Positions 25,536-33,591 of a stretch of 33,591 nt of DNA are shown piece after piece. The notes below the pieces were generated by a model. The model did not search any database and was not told the DNA's origin. It saw only the letters and a program-made list of their open reading frames with translations. Positions within the stretch are counted from its first letter, which is position 1. Every line of letters starts with the position of its first letter. Source of the DNA: an uncultured Pseudomonadota bacterium (GTDB lineage Bacteria > Pseudomonadota > Gammaproteobacteria > Ga0077536); the NCBI GenBank assembly GCA_902557415.1, contig CACEAA010000013.1, positions 1-33,591 on the forward strand, in the 5' to 3' direction. Both the position numbers and the translations under genes were made by a program.

Positions 25536-26571
25536 AGTTTTGGTATTTTACTTCCCCACTACCTAGCACTACTTCTCCTATTTCAAAAACTTTTTCTCCT
25601 AAGTCAGACAGCATATTCGAAATATTCTCGCTGTCGGATTTAGCTACTATCAAGACTAGTCCGATCCCGCAATTAAAAGTACTTAGCATTTCAGAGTTTT
25701 GGATCTTTCCATTATTTTTGAGCCACAAAAAAATGGGTTCAGGAGACCAGCTGTTTAAGTCTATACTGGCGTCGAGATTCCCCGGTAAAATCCGCGGTAC
25801 ATTTTTAGTAAGTCCGCCACCGGTGATATGCGCTATACCTTTAATATTTTTTGTTTTGATGACATCCAAGATAGGTTTTACGTATATTCTTGTGGGCCGC
25901 AATAGAGTATTTCCTATTGAGTCACCGTTGATTTTCTCTGTGAGCGGGGTATCAGTGTGTTCAAGAATTTTATGCACCAGTGAGTAGCCGTTTGAGTGAA
26001 CTCCATTTGAGGCAAGTCCGAGAATTGTATCTCCCGCAGTAACGTGAACTGAGTCTATCAGTCTTCCTCTCTCGACGGCACCCACGCAGAATCCGGCCAA
26101 ATCATAGTGTCCGGGAGAATACATGTTTGGCATTTCAGCTGTTTCACCTCCAAGAAGCGAGGCGCCCGCTAATTTACACCCTTCTACTATGCCATTAAGA
26201 ATTGACTGACCGATTTCAAGGGACAGATTTCCTGTCGCAAAATAGTCTAAAAACCAAAGCGGTTCGGCACCTTGCACAATAATATCATTTGCACACATTG
26301 CGACAAGATCGATTCCTATCGTTTCGTGATGGTTCAGTTCAACTGCTAGTAGTAATTTGGTTCCTACACCGTCGGTTGCTGAGACTAAGATGGGGTCTTT
26401 GTAACCACTTTGCTTTAGATCGAAAAGCCCGCCAAACCCTCCAAGAGTTCCTAGGGAACCTGGTCGAGTAGTACTAGATGCAAGAGGGGTTATATTTGTT
26501 ACAAATTTTTCGCCACGCTCTACATCTACACCTGCATCACTATACGAAAGGCTTGTGCTATTTTTTTTCAT
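25522..26571 (-). CDS. purM: PurM, phosphoribosylformylglycinamidine cyclo-ligase
   Basis: PurM (AIR synthetase) closes FGAM to aminoimidazole ribotide in purine synthesis. The 349 residues show SLSYSDAGVDVERGEKFV at the N terminus, GGFGGLFDL, ATDGVGTKLLLA, the GIDLVAMCANDI region, GGETAEMP, LASNGVHSNGYSL and ITGGGLTKNVPRIL. The start at 26571 agrees with the E. coli protein. purN, often next to purM, is not present; the other neighbour is the divergent AI-2E permease gene. No PurR-like palindrome was recognised upstream. Confidence 0.96.
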   Translation of the reverse strand: MKKNSTSLSYSDAGVDVERGEKFVTNITPLASSTTRPGSLGTLGGFGGLFDLKQSGYKDPILVSATDGVGTKLLLAVELNHHETIGIDLVAMCANDIIVQGAEPLWFLDYFATGNLSLEIGQSILNGIVEGCKLAGASLLGGETAEMPNMYSPGHYDLAGFCVGAVERGRLIDSVHVTAGDTILGLASNGVHSNGYSLVHKILEHTDTPLTEKINGDSIGNTLLRPTRIYVKPILDVIKTKNIKGIAHITGGGLTKNVPRILPGNLDASIDLNSWSPEPIFLWLKNNGKIQNSEMLSTFNCGIGLVLIVAKSDSENISNMLSDLGEKVFEIGEVVLGSGEVKYQNSIFP

Positions 26572-26857
26572 AATATTCTCGAGTATCTACTGGCGAATCT
26601 TCATTTCTTAACGTTATTTCTGCGCTTCAGTAACCATATAGTAGCGCGTTCAGCAAATTTTCGCTGCAGAAAAATCATATAATATATTGCGGTTAACTAT
26701 TAGTCTTTTCACTATATAGATTGGATTTATTAGGTTACAGCGAATCAAACTTTTCTGTCAGTACATATTTTAGAGAGTATTTTTGGAGGCGCATAAATTG
26801 TATAATCTTTCTGAGACGCATTTTCAAGTCAAAACTAATTACGGGTTTAGGTGATGC
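26572..26857. promoter_or_regulatory. Divergent intergenic region purM / AI-2E permease
   Basis: These 286 bases must hold the promoters of purM and of the permease-hda unit. The sequence is AT-rich with several TATA-like hexamers, including a perfect TATAAT at 26801-26806, but I found no convincing -35 partner at 16-18 bases. The last 75 bases contain a strong Shine-Dalgarno and a short ORF, listed separately. I see no RNA gene and no longer coding frame. Some gammaproteobacteria carry an extra gene (DUF2066) between purM and this block, and it is absent here. Confidence 0.4.
26798..26854 (+). CDS. Possible short leader ORF upstream of the AI-2E permease gene
   Basis: GGAGG at 26785-26789 lies eight bases before a TTG at 26798. 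That TTG opens an 18-codon frame ending at a TGA (26852-26854) three bases before the permease ATG, in the same frame. The permease itself has only a closely spaced AGGTGA. The layout fits a leader peptide whose translation feeds ribosomes to the downstream start. It may instead be a displaced Shine-Dalgarno or chance. The TATAAT at 26801-26806 overlaps this frame and would, if it is the real promoter, exclude its translation. Confidence 0.2.
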   Translation: MYNLSETHFQVKTNYGFR

Positions 26858-27931
26858 ATGTCGCGAGTTGATTTAGCTAATTCTGATAAATGGTTCTGGG
26901 GCATATGTACTGTTTGTTTTTTTGTGAGCGTGTATTTCACCTCGCCGGTTCTTACTCCGTTTTTACTGAGCTTGGTGTTAGCGTATTTAGCTGATCCCTT
27001 TGTAACTTGGCTGGAGGGTATGAAAATACCGCGAACGCTTGGTGTACTCATTTCTTTCGGTTTTTTAATTCTTGTTATCTTGTTCAGTCTTATGGTGGTC
27101 ATACCAATTTTATGGAGTGAAATACGTGGGCTTCTTATGGCGATACCAAATGTAGTCGATATGGTACAGTCCGCTATTATTAAACCTATTGCGGCAAGCT
27201 TGAATCTAGAGTTTTCTGGTGTCAGTCGACATGTTATACGAGATACGCTCATATCTCATTGGAGAGAGATTGGCTCTGTCGCAAATTCAGTGGTGTCAGA
27301 ATTGGGCCGCTCTAGTAAGCATATTTTGACCATGCTTGGATACGGATTACTAGTGCCAGTTGTAACTTTTTATTTACTTCGAGATTGGAAGAAACTGATT
27401 GAGAAGTTGGCACAGATGGTTCCCCAAGGACAAATTCATTTAGTTCAGTCGGTTGTAAAAGATATTGACAGTGTGTTGTCTGAGTTTCTAAGAGGACAGC
27501 TTTTGATCATGATATTACTAGGCCTTTTTTATGGTTTAGCTTTGAGGATTATTGGTCTGGAATACGCACTAATTGTTGGCTTCGTGGCAGGCATCGTTAG
27601 CTTTATCCCTTATTTTGGGCCAGCTGTGGGTATTTTATTAGCTAGCTTTATAGCTTTGGGACAGTTGGATCAGGTTTGGCTCTTTTTAGGCATTGTGATT
27701 GTTTTTGGGCTGGGCCAACTTTTAGAGTCAATTGTGCTATCTCCTGTTTTTATAGGAGATAAAATTGGGCTTCATCCTGTTTGGGTAATATTAGTAGTGA
27801 TGGTTGGCGGACATCTCTTCGGTTTTGTCGGAATTCTAATGGCATTGCCGGTGGGTGCGATTGCGAGGGTGCTCTTGAGTTATTCTACTGAAAGATCTCG
27901 GTCTGAGTCGTCTTCTGCGAAATCTCTATAG
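26858..27931 (+). CDS. AI-2E family transporter (PerM-like permease)
   Basis: This 357-residue polytopic inner-membrane protein belongs to the AI-2E/PerM family. Hydrophobic pairs lie near residues 14-48 and 60-90. A more polar region follows, then a cluster of membrane segments from about residue 150 to 340. Family-typical stretches are VLAYLADPFVTWLE, LRDWKKLIEKLAQMVP, DIDSVLSEFLRGQL and GIVSFIPYFGPAVGILLA, then HPVWVILVVMVGGHLFG. Members export or exchange small molecules, and the substrate of this one cannot be told. The next gene, hda, starts on the last base of the stop codon, so the two are co-transcribed. Confidence 0.9.
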   Translation: MSRVDLANSDKWFWGICTVCFFVSVYFTSPVLTPFLLSLVLAYLADPFVTWLEGMKIPRTLGVLISFGFLILVILFSLMVVIPILWSEIRGLLMAIPNVVDMVQSAIIKPIAASLNLEFSGVSRHVIRDTLISHWREIGSVANSVVSELGRSSKHILTMLGYGLLVPVVTFYLLRDWKKLIEKLAQMVPQGQIHLVQSVVKDIDSVLSEFLRGQLLIMILLGLFYGLALRIIGLEYALIVGFVAGIVSFIPYFGPAVGILLASFIALGQLDQVWLFLGIVIVFGLGQLLESIVLSPVFIGDKIGLHPVWVILVVMVGGHLFGFVGILMALPVGAIARVLLSYSTERSRSESSSAKSL

Positions 27932-28644
27932 TGATAAGCCTAGTATCTCAATTAACCCTCAATCTATTTAGCGCAGAACGTTTCGCGTTTGCAGATTTTA
28001 TTGAGAGCGAGAATAAAGAGGCCGTCGTCACATTGGAAAATTGGTTAGAGAAAAATGAGCCTTTGTCTTTCTATATGTGGGGTAATCAGGGTACCGGGAA
28101 AACTCACCTACTGCAGGCTGCGGTTAGACAAATTAATCAATCGGGCTGTAGGGCGATTTATCTTCCGCTGCAGGAGGTGACGGAAGATATTCAGCGAGCT
28201 ACTGAAGGGCTAGAAGCTATGGATCTAGTTGCCTTGGATGATATTGATTCTTTTTATGGGACTGAAGCTGAGAACGCTTTATTTAATCTTTATAACAGAA
28301 CAAAGGAAAAAGGGGGTAAGATTTTGCTAGCTTCGCGTGTGAAGCCGGGCGGTGCGAAGTCATTGCTTCCTGATCTAGCGTCTCGATTGAACGCAGGTTT
28401 CGTATATAAGCTACAAGAATTAGATGAGGAGCAGAAAGCTCTGTTTTTAATCGATATGGCAGAATATAGAGGGTTGAAGCTCGAACGTTCGGTCGTGGAT
28501 TTCATAATGCGGACCTTTAAACGCGATATGAACTCTTTGTGCGTCATTTTAAATTTACTGGATAGTGCGTCCCTTCAGTATGGGCGTGCTATAACAGTAC
28601 CTTTTGCGAAAGAAATTCTTAATTCCCTTGAACAAGAAAGTTAA
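27931..28644 (+). CDS. hda: Hda, DnaA-homologous regulator of replication initiation
   Basis: Hda is an AAA+ protein that, bound to the DNA-loaded sliding clamp, stimulates hydrolysis of DnaA-ATP and prevents re-initiation. The 237 residues begin with a clamp-binding motif, QLTLNLF, at about residues 7-13, which must be included and so supports the GTG start at 27931. Walker A is GNQGTGKTHL, Walker B LVALDDID, and sensor/arginine-finger segments include LPDLASRL. It lacks the DnaA DNA-binding domain IV, separating it from DnaA. It overlaps the permease stop by one base and converges on wrbA. Confidence 0.94.
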   Translation: MISLVSQLTLNLFSAERFAFADFIESENKEAVVTLENWLEKNEPLSFYMWGNQGTGKTHLLQAAVRQINQSGCRAIYLPLQEVTEDIQRATEGLEAMDLVALDDIDSFYGTEAENALFNLYNRTKEKGGKILLASRVKPGGAKSLLPDLASRLNAGFVYKLQELDEEQKALFLIDMAEYRGLKLERSVVDFIMRTFKRDMNSLCVILNLLDSASLQYGRAITVPFAKEILNSLEQES

Positions 28645-28656
28645 TTTCAATTAGTG

Positions 28657-29241
28657 CTAAATAGCTAGTTTCTGTGCGATTTGTGCGAGCCTCCTGCCTT
28701 GCGTTCGAGCAATCAAACACTCGTGTTCGCTTAGCTCGCACTCATTCTTCGTCCCAGCTACGTGACTTGCTCCATATGGAGTACCCCCAGTTTTAGTTTC
28801 GCTCAAGGCTTGTTCGCTATAAGGAATTCCCATGGCAAGCATTCCATGGTGCAGAAGGGGAACTAGCATAGAAAGTAATGTCGACTCTTGCCCACCATGC
28901 AGAGTTGTGCTTGAGGTGAATACGGTCGCAGGTTTACCAATTAATTTTCCGGAGATCCAGATATCGGTTGTTGCTTCAAAGAAGGCTTTTAGCGGTGATG
29001 CTATTGTTCCGAAGCGAGTAGGCGATCCCAAGGCGAGCGCGTCACACTCTATTAAATCACTTTTTGTTGCATAAGGCGGCCCGTTTTCTGGAATAGAGTT
29101 ACTGTTCTCTGTGAGCGATGGGACCGTCCTCATCGCTACGCTTACGCCAGATACCTCTGCCGCGCCCAAACGGATCTCTCTTGCTAAGAGTGCAGTTTTT
29201 CCGCCGCGGCTGTAGTAAAGGATCAATATCTTCAAAGTCAT
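28657..29241 (-). CDS. wrbA: WrbA-like NAD(P)H:quinone oxidoreductase
   Basis: This is a flavodoxin-fold FMN protein that reduces quinones by two electrons. The 194 residues show the N-terminal FMN-binding segment LILYYSRGGKTALLAREI, then DALALGSPTRFGTIASPLK and STTLHGGQESTLLSML, with LAMGIPYSE, all characteristic of the WrbA group. The C-terminal EHECLIARTQGRRLAQIA helix is also typical. The ATG overlaps the arsC stop by four bases (ATGA). The arsC-wrbA pairing is found in Pseudomonas-like genomes. The exact subfamily (WrbA or another NQO type) is less certain than the fold. Confidence 0.88.
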   Translation of the reverse strand: MTLKILILYYSRGGKTALLAREIRLGAAEVSGVSVAMRTVPSLTENSNSIPENGPPYATKSDLIECDALALGSPTRFGTIASPLKAFFEATTDIWISGKLIGKPATVFTSSTTLHGGQESTLLSMLVPLLHHGMLAMGIPYSEQALSETKTGGTPYGASHVAGTKNECELSEHECLIARTQGRRLAQIAQKLAI

Positions 29242-29597
29242 ATAGACGCGTTGTTGAGGAAATTTATGAGTTTTGTTGTGGGTCTGCCGACTACTCCGAC
29301 GTTCTCGTTGTAGACGATGGGCCTTTCAATCAGGTGCGGTTGAGTGGCTAGTATATTAATTACTTTATAATCATCAGAATTTTCGTCCAGTCCGCTTTCG
29401 ACCCAAGCTAATTCTTTATGTCTGACGATTTCTATGGGGCGCATTTTCAATATATTTAATAGTTTAATTATTTCAATTTTGTTTAACGGTTTGTCAAGGT
29501 AATAGATTATCTCCACCTTAATTTCCCTCTCGCGCAAGACTTCTATGGCAGCGTTTGATTTAGAGCAGCTAGCATTATGTAAAATCTTTAAAGTCAC
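29238..29597 (-). CDS. arsC: ArsC-family (glutaredoxin-dependent type) arsenate reductase-like protein
   Basis: This 119-residue protein has the ArsC/Spx-like thioredoxin fold. HNASCSKSNAAIEVL carries the catalytic Cys near residue 10. The three anion-binding arginines of the plasmid ArsC type appear in IVRHKE, LIERPIV and VVGRPTTKL. The start is GTG at 29597. It lies in a proS-arsC-wrbA operon with no other arsenic genes, so a housekeeping or redox role is as likely as arsenate resistance; this is inference. Confidence 0.87.
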   Translation of the reverse strand: MTLKILHNASCSKSNAAIEVLREREIKVEIIYYLDKPLNKIEIIKLLNILKMRPIEIVRHKELAWVESGLDENSDDYKVINILATQPHLIERPIVYNENVGVVGRPTTKLINFLNNASI

Positions 29598-29603
29598 GAT
29601 TTT

Positions 29604-31304
29604 TTAGAGTTCCTTTAAGAAAGAGATAATATTATCGAAATCAATTTCTACCTTTTCGCTATTATGCCTAGATTTATACTCTACCTTTCCTGTTGCTAGA
29701 CTTCGTTCTCCGATGACCAATATATGCGGAATTCCTATTAATTCTATGTTTGTCAGCATCGCCCCCATTCTGTCATCCTTATCATATAACAATGCTTCGA
29801 TTCCGTTTTTTACGATACTTGCGTAAAGCGACCGTACTTTGTCAGATAGTTCTGGGGACTTGCGCATGTTTATAGGTGCTATTGCACAGAAAAATGGGGC
29901 AATTCTCTCTGGCCAAATTATACCTTTATCATCATGACTTTGCTCAATACTAGCTGCCACTATGCGGGATACTCCTAAGCCATAACACCCCATCGTCATT
30001 TCGACAGATTGGCCATTCTGATCAAGAACCTGAGCTTTCATTGCAGAGCTATACTTAGTTCCCAATTGAAAAATATGTCCGACTTCGATTCCTCGTTTTA
30101 TTTCCAAGATTCCTTGCTTATCGGGGCTGATGTCTCCTACTACTACTTCTCGAAGATCACTAACTTGTGGTAAGTCCGCATCCCGATTCCAGTTGACTCC
30201 GGTTAAGTGATAGCCCGATTCGTTTGCGCCGCAAGTGAAGTCTTCCACAACCGCCGCGTCTTGGTCTGCAATGATTTCGCATTTAAGGCCTATCGGTCCT
30301 ATAGAGCCAGATCCGCAGCCGATTAACTCATATATTTCTTCCTCCGACGCAAATTGTAGCGGATCTGCGACAGTAGTTAATTTTTGTGCTTTGATTTCGT
30401 TTAAATCATGATCTCCTCTCAACACAAGGGCAACTACCTTTCCATCTATACCCTTGACTATTAGAGTTTTAAGGCACTGCTTTTCGGGAATGTCGAGGAA
30501 AACACTTATATCTTGAATAGAGTGTTGGTTTGGAGTGGCAACTTTTAACATTTTAGCACTAGGGGCAGCGGCTATTTTTTTGGCTATAATAACGGGGGCC
30601 ATTTCAACATTTGCTGCGTAGCTACTTTTGGAGCTGAACGCTATTCGGTCCTCACCAGAATCTGCTAATACATGGAATTCATGTGATTTTGAGCCTCCAA
30701 TATTTCCAGTATCGGCAATAACGGCGCGATACTTAAGGCCAACTTTGTCGAAAATATTACAGTACGCTTCGTACATTTCATTATAGGTTTTTTCTAAACA
30801 TTCAGTATCTATATGGAAGGAATAAGCATCCTTCATTAAAAATTCTCGAGCACGCATGATTCCGAAACGGGGTCTGATTTCGTCTCTAAACTTCGTCTGA
30901 ATCTGGTAGAAAGCGCAAGGCAGTTGCTTATAGCTCTTGAGTTCACCACGCGCCAAAGATGTAATTATTTCTTCGTGAGTTGGTCCTAGGCAGAAGGGAC
31001 GGTCATGCCTATCTTTTAGGCGTAATAGCTCAGGCCCATAGTCCATCCATCGACCTGATTCTTCCCATAGTTCTCCTGGTTGAACTCCCGGCATCAGCAG
31101 TTCTTGAACGCCTATAGCATCCATTTCCTCTCGAATAATAGATTCCACCTTACGAAGAACTCTAAGCCCTAGCGGTAACCAAGTATAGATACCGGAAGCT
31201 ACTTGTCTCACAAGCCCAGCCCTTATCATTAATTTGTGACTAGTGACGTCAGCATCAGCCGGTGCTTCTTTTAAAGTGGGTATTAAAAAATTTGTTATTT
31301 TCAT
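29604..31304 (-). CDS. proS: ProS, prolyl-tRNA synthetase (bacterial type with editing insertion)
   Basis: ProS charges tRNA-Pro. The 566 residues show class II motifs: motif 1 around [32 protein letters not shown], motif 2 in [18 protein letters not shown], and motif 3 with [18 protein letters not shown]. Between motifs 2 and 3, about residues 230-390, lies the YbaK-like editing domain that clears Ala-tRNA-Pro, marking the bacterial type. The anticodon-binding domain forms the C terminus. No clear Shine-Dalgarno is seen. arsC starts six bases after its end, indicating one operon. Confidence 0.97.
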   Translation of the reverse strand: MKITNFLIPTLKEAPADADVTSHKLMIRAGLVRQVASGIYTWLPLGLRVLRKVESIIREEMDAIGVQELLMPGVQPGELWEESGRWMDYGPELLRLKDRHDRPFCLGPTHEEIITSLARGELKSYKQLPCAFYQIQTKFRDEIRPRFGIMRAREFLMKDAYSFHIDTECLEKTYNEMYEAYCNIFDKVGLKYRAVIADTGNIGGSKSHEFHVLADSGEDRIAFSSKSSYAANVEMAPVIIAKKIAAAPSAKMLKVATPNQHSIQDISVFLDIPEKQCLKTLIVKGIDGKVVALVLRGDHDLNEIKAQKLTTVADPLQFASEEEIYELIGCGSGSIGPIGLKCEIIADQDAAVVEDFTCGANESGYHLTGVNWNRDADLPQVSDLREVVVGDISPDKQGILEIKRGIEVGHIFQLGTKYSSAMKAQVLDQNGQSVEMTMGCYGLGVSRIVAASIEQSHDDKGIIWPERIAPFFCAIAPINMRKSPELSDKVRSLYASIVKNGIEALLYDKDDRMGAMLTNIELIGIPHILVIGERSLATGKVEYKSRHNSEKVEIDFDNIISFLKEL

Positions 31305-31640
31305 GTCTTAGTGCTACTTGCGATCGAGATTAATTATGATTCCAATGTGGCAATTCTGATTTCTACGGGTGATTACCAGCTTTCATTTATGTAATCGTCA
31401 TATTTTTATATTTCATCTTAAAACGTACCATTATGCTTGACTATAGGGGATAATGTCATTAGGTTACCCGCTCCGAAGGATTTCCCCACGATGCATTGGC
31501 AGTATTCAACTAAATCCGGTAATTACGCATCGAAAAGTGGTCTAGGACTTGATATTGTAACTAATGTTTTTATAAATACCCTTGTAGGCGTGTTATTTTG
31601 GATGCGCTGGAAGTAACTTAAGTAGTTAAGGTGAGGTGAA
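31305..31640. promoter_or_regulatory. Intergenic region proS / ilvI
   Basis: This 336-base gap is the largest in the window and separates divergent proS and ilvI. A weak promoter-like pair on +, TTGACT (31437-31442) and TAGGTT (31460-31465), has a 17-base spacer, with an overlapping GATAAT at 31449-31454. Downstream lies a 41-codon ORF, listed separately. Between that ORF and ilvI two mutually exclusive five-base stems can form (31614-31628 and 31617-31630), with no T-run, so this is not a standard attenuator. I see no tRNA or other RNA gene and no convincing proS promoter. Confidence 0.4.
31491..31616 (+). CDS. Possible 41-residue membrane peptide upstream of ilvIH
   Basis: An ATG at 31491, with GAAGGA at 31475-31480 ten bases upstream, opens a 41-codon frame ending at 31616, 24 bases before ilvI. 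The first half is polar (MHWQYSTKSGNYASKSG). The second half is hydrophobic (about residues 18-37, ten of them Leu, Ile or Val) and ends WMRWK, a layout like a small membrane protein. The branched-chain content invites comparison with ilv leader peptides, but no terminator hairpin follows. I do not recognise a family. It is inferred to be real from the Shine-Dalgarno, composition and position. Confidence 0.4.
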   Translation: MHWQYSTKSGNYASKSGLGLDIVTNVFINTLVGVLFWMRWK

Positions 31641-33362
31641 TTGAGTAATCAATTGCGAGGCGCAGAAATATTTGTCAAGGCGCTAGCTGACGAAGGCGTA
31701 GAGTTTTTGTTCGGATACCCTGGCGGGGCTGTCTTGCATCTTTATGACGAGATTTTCAAGCAAGATACGATAAAGCACGTGCTGGTCCGCCACGAACAAG
31801 GAGCCACTCATGCTGCTGACGGGTATGCGCGTGCCACAGGTAAACCAGGCGTAGTCTTAGTCACGTCTGGACCGGGGGCGACCAATGCAGTCACTGGTAT
31901 AGCAACTGCTCATATGGATTCTATTCCGATGGTGGTATTTACTGGCCAGGTTTCAACCGCGTTAATAGGTAACGACGCTTTTCAAGAAGTGGACAGCGTG
32001 GGTATTACGCGACCTTGCGTGAAGCATAATTTCCTAGTCCAGCGCGTAGAAGACTTGGCGATTATTATCAAGAAAGCCTTTTTTGTTGCGTCTAGTGGAA
32101 GACCAGGGCCAGTTGTTGTAGATATACCGAAGGACGTTACAGCGGCACTAACAACATATGAATATCCCGAACGGGTTGAAATGCGATCCTACAAACCAAC
32201 CACTCAAGGGCATGCGGGACAAATAAAGAGAGCGGCTGACCTATTACTTAGTGCTAAGAAGCCAATGATATACAGCGGTGGTGGCGCGATTATTGGGGAA
32301 GCCTCCCGTGAACTGACAGATTTTTCTAGAGTACTCGGTTATCCGGTCACAAATACGCTTATGGGATTGGGTGCGTATCCCGGCTCCGATCCTCAATTCG
32401 TAGGTATGCTAGGTATGCATGGGACCTATGAGGCTAACATGGCGATGCATCACTGTGATGTTTTGATTGCTATTGGCGCGAGGTTCGATGACCGTGTCAC
32501 CGGCGACTTAGAGAAATTTTGTCCTGAGGCAAAAATCATTCATATTGATATCGATCCCGCTTCTATTGCCAAGAATGTATCTGTTGATGTGCCGATTGTA
32601 GGTGCGGTTTCTAGCGTATTGAAAGATTTGATCGAAGTCATTAAAGCTACAGGGCACAAGACTGTCGATCGCGATAGCGATGATTGGTGGCGCCAAATCG
32701 ATAAATGGCGTGAGATTAAGTGTTTAGAGTATGATCGGGGTAGCGAACTTATAAAGCCGCAAGCGGTAATAGAGTCGCTTCATCGCGTCACTAACGGAGA
32801 CGCTTATGTAACGTCTGATGTTGGGCAGCACCAAATGTGGGCGGCTCAGTATTATTCTTTTGATCGACCGCGGCGTTGGATTAATTCGGGTGGTCTCGGC
32901 ACAATGGGTTTTGGTTTGCCATCCGCTATAGGAGTACAGCTGGCATTTCCTGATGCAACCGTGGCGTGTGTGACTGGCGAGGCAAGCTTCCAGATGTGTA
33001 TACAGGAGCTGTCTACGTGTTTACAGTATAGACTCCCCATCAAGATAGTTAGCCTAAATAATCGTTACCTCGGGATGGTGCGACAATGGCAAGAGTTTTT
33101 CTACGAATCCAGATACTCGCATTCTTACAGTGATGCTCTACCAGATTTTGTGAAGCTAGCTGAGAGTTACGGACATATAGGAATGCGAATAGAGAGCCCT
33201 TCAGATGTTGATATGGCGCTTGATGAGGCCTTCGCGATGACAGATCGCCTTGTGGTGATGGATTTTATTACCGATCAGACAGAGAATGTTTACCCAATGA
33301 TTGCTGCGGGGAAGGGGCAACACGAAATGCATCTGGCGCCGAACGATAGAGAGTTAGCGTGA
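31641..33362 (+). CDS. ilvI: Acetolactate synthase, catalytic large subunit
   Basis: This ThDP enzyme condenses two pyruvates, or pyruvate with 2-oxobutyrate, as the first common step of valine, leucine and isoleucine synthesis. The start is TTG at 31641 with GGTGAGGTGAA just upstream. The 573 residues show [37 protein letters not shown] (ThDP-activating Glu), [28 protein letters not shown] and [10 protein letters not shown] (FAD). [16 protein letters not shown] and [20 protein letters not shown] follow. The ThDP/Mg motif normally GDG reads GEA (446-448). Its regulatory subunit gene follows with a four-base overlap (GTGA). Confidence 0.96.
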   Translation: MSNQLRGAEIFVKALADEGVEFLFGYPGGAVLHLYDEIFKQDTIKHVLVRHEQGATHAADGYARATGKPGVVLVTSGPGATNAVTGIATAHMDSIPMVVFTGQVSTALIGNDAFQEVDSVGITRPCVKHNFLVQRVEDLAIIIKKAFFVASSGRPGPVVVDIPKDVTAALTTYEYPERVEMRSYKPTTQGHAGQIKRAADLLLSAKKPMIYSGGGAIIGEASRELTDFSRVLGYPVTNTLMGLGAYPGSDPQFVGMLGMHGTYEANMAMHHCDVLIAIGARFDDRVTGDLEKFCPEAKIIHIDIDPASIAKNVSVDVPIVGAVSSVLKDLIEVIKATGHKTVDRDSDDWWRQIDKWREIKCLEYDRGSELIKPQAVIESLHRVTNGDAYVTSDVGQHQMWAAQYYSFDRPRRWINSGGLGTMGFGLPSAIGVQLAFPDATVACVTGEASFQMCIQELSTCLQYRLPIKIVSLNNRYLGMVRQWQEFFYESRYSHSYSDALPDFVKLAESYGHIGMRIESPSDVDMALDEAFAMTDRLVVMDFITDQTENVYPMIAAGKGQHEMHLAPNDRELA

Positions 33363-33591
33363 CAGAGCGACATACTATTTCGATCCTTTTGGAGAATGAA
33401 GCTGGTTCGCTCTCGCGGGTTTCCGGATTATTCTCTGCCCGAGCGTATAATATAGAGAGCCTTTCGGTGGCGCCCACGGAAGATCCCAGCGTCTCGAGAA
33501 TGACAGTTGTCACCGAAGGTTCGCCCGCAATTATCGAGCAGATCACTAAACAGCTAAATAAGCTTGTTGACGTCATCAAACTGGTCGATCT
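33359..33591 (+). CDS. ilvH: Acetolactate synthase regulatory small subunit (3' part outside window)
   Basis: A GTG at 33359 overlapping the ilvI stop opens a frame that runs off the right edge. The 77 residues visible match the N-terminal ACT domain of IlvH/Ilv[45 protein letters not shown] and [16 protein letters not shown]. This domain binds valine for feedback inhibition and activates the large subunit. Roughly half of the usual 160-odd residues are present. Translational coupling to ilvI fits the stoichiometric complex. Confidence 0.95.
   Translation, partial: MTERHTISILLENEAGSLSRVSGLFSARAYNIESLSVAPTEDPSVSRMTVVTEGSPAIIEQITKQLNKLVDVIKLVD

Noticed and set aside
26572-26760. PurR-type operator upstream of purM
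   Set aside because: No palindrome resembling ACGCAAACGTTTGCGT was found.
31614-31630. Attenuator terminator upstream of ilvI
   Set aside because: The possible stems have only five AT-rich pairs with no following T-run, and they sit at the ilvI Shine-Dalgarno. The Leu/Ile/Val-rich upstream ORF alone is not enough to claim attenuation.
1-33591. tRNA, rRNA, CRISPR, insertion sequences or prophage genes
   Set aside because: None was recognised. Gaps are short, no long direct or inverted repeats stand out, and no transposase, integrase or repeat-spacer pattern is visible.

Overview
The window is a 33.6 kb piece of a bacterial chromosome made almost entirely of core housekeeping genes. I estimate that about 95% of it is coding, with many genes abutting or overlapping by 1-14 bases. 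I see no mobile element, CRISPR array, rRNA or tRNA. Protein families and local order point to a gammaproteobacterium: zapD, hda with a clamp-binding motif, a PP0621-type small protein, the MutT/ThiE-like fusion, the divergent rluD/bamD and suhB/trmJ pairs, and the run purM - AI-2E transporter - hda - wrbA - arsC - proS, which I recall as Pseudomonas-like. The AT-leaning sequence, tight packing and frequent GTG/TTG starts suggest a compact genome. The exact lineage cannot be named from this window.

Layout. Positions 1-10546 carry the second half of a division and cell-wall (dcw) cluster, all on +: murD (cut by the window edge), ftsW, murG, murC, murB, ddl, ftsQ, ftsA, ftsZ and lpxC. Together they build the peptidoglycan precursor, flip and polymerise it at the septum, assemble the Z-ring and commit to lipid A synthesis. 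dciA (helicase loader, -) and secA (+) follow as a divergent pair, then argJ and a Nudix/ThiE-like fusion gene. On the minus strand lie zapD (Z-ring cross-linker), coaE (last step of CoA synthesis) and rluD. bamD (+) is divergent from rluD and converges on nadE (-), which sits downstream of sucC-sucD. A PP0621-type gene and a possible 31-residue membrane peptide lie on + between sucC and suhB. suhB (-) and trmJ (+) are divergent. purM (-) overlaps the end of trmJ and is divergent from the AI-2E-family permease gene and hda (+). proS-arsC-wrbA form a minus-strand operon. The window ends with ilvI and the start of ilvH (+), the two subunits of acetolactate synthase.

Most of the window is conventional. 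The items most worth a second look are: (i) an unannotated 41-codon ORF with its own Shine-Dalgarno sequence just upstream of ilvIH; (ii) a 31-codon single-TM ORF overlapping the 3' end of the PP0621-type gene, possibly a remnant of pilS or a real small membrane protein; (iii) a short ORF behind a strong GGAGG in the leader of the AI-2E permease gene; (iv) loss of type IV pilus genes from two places where they are usually neighbours; (v) substitutions in conserved motifs of IlvI (GDG to GEA) and FtsW (SYGGSS to SYASNN); and (vi) several short perfect inverted repeats at gene junctions. I found no convincing novel defence or mobile system.
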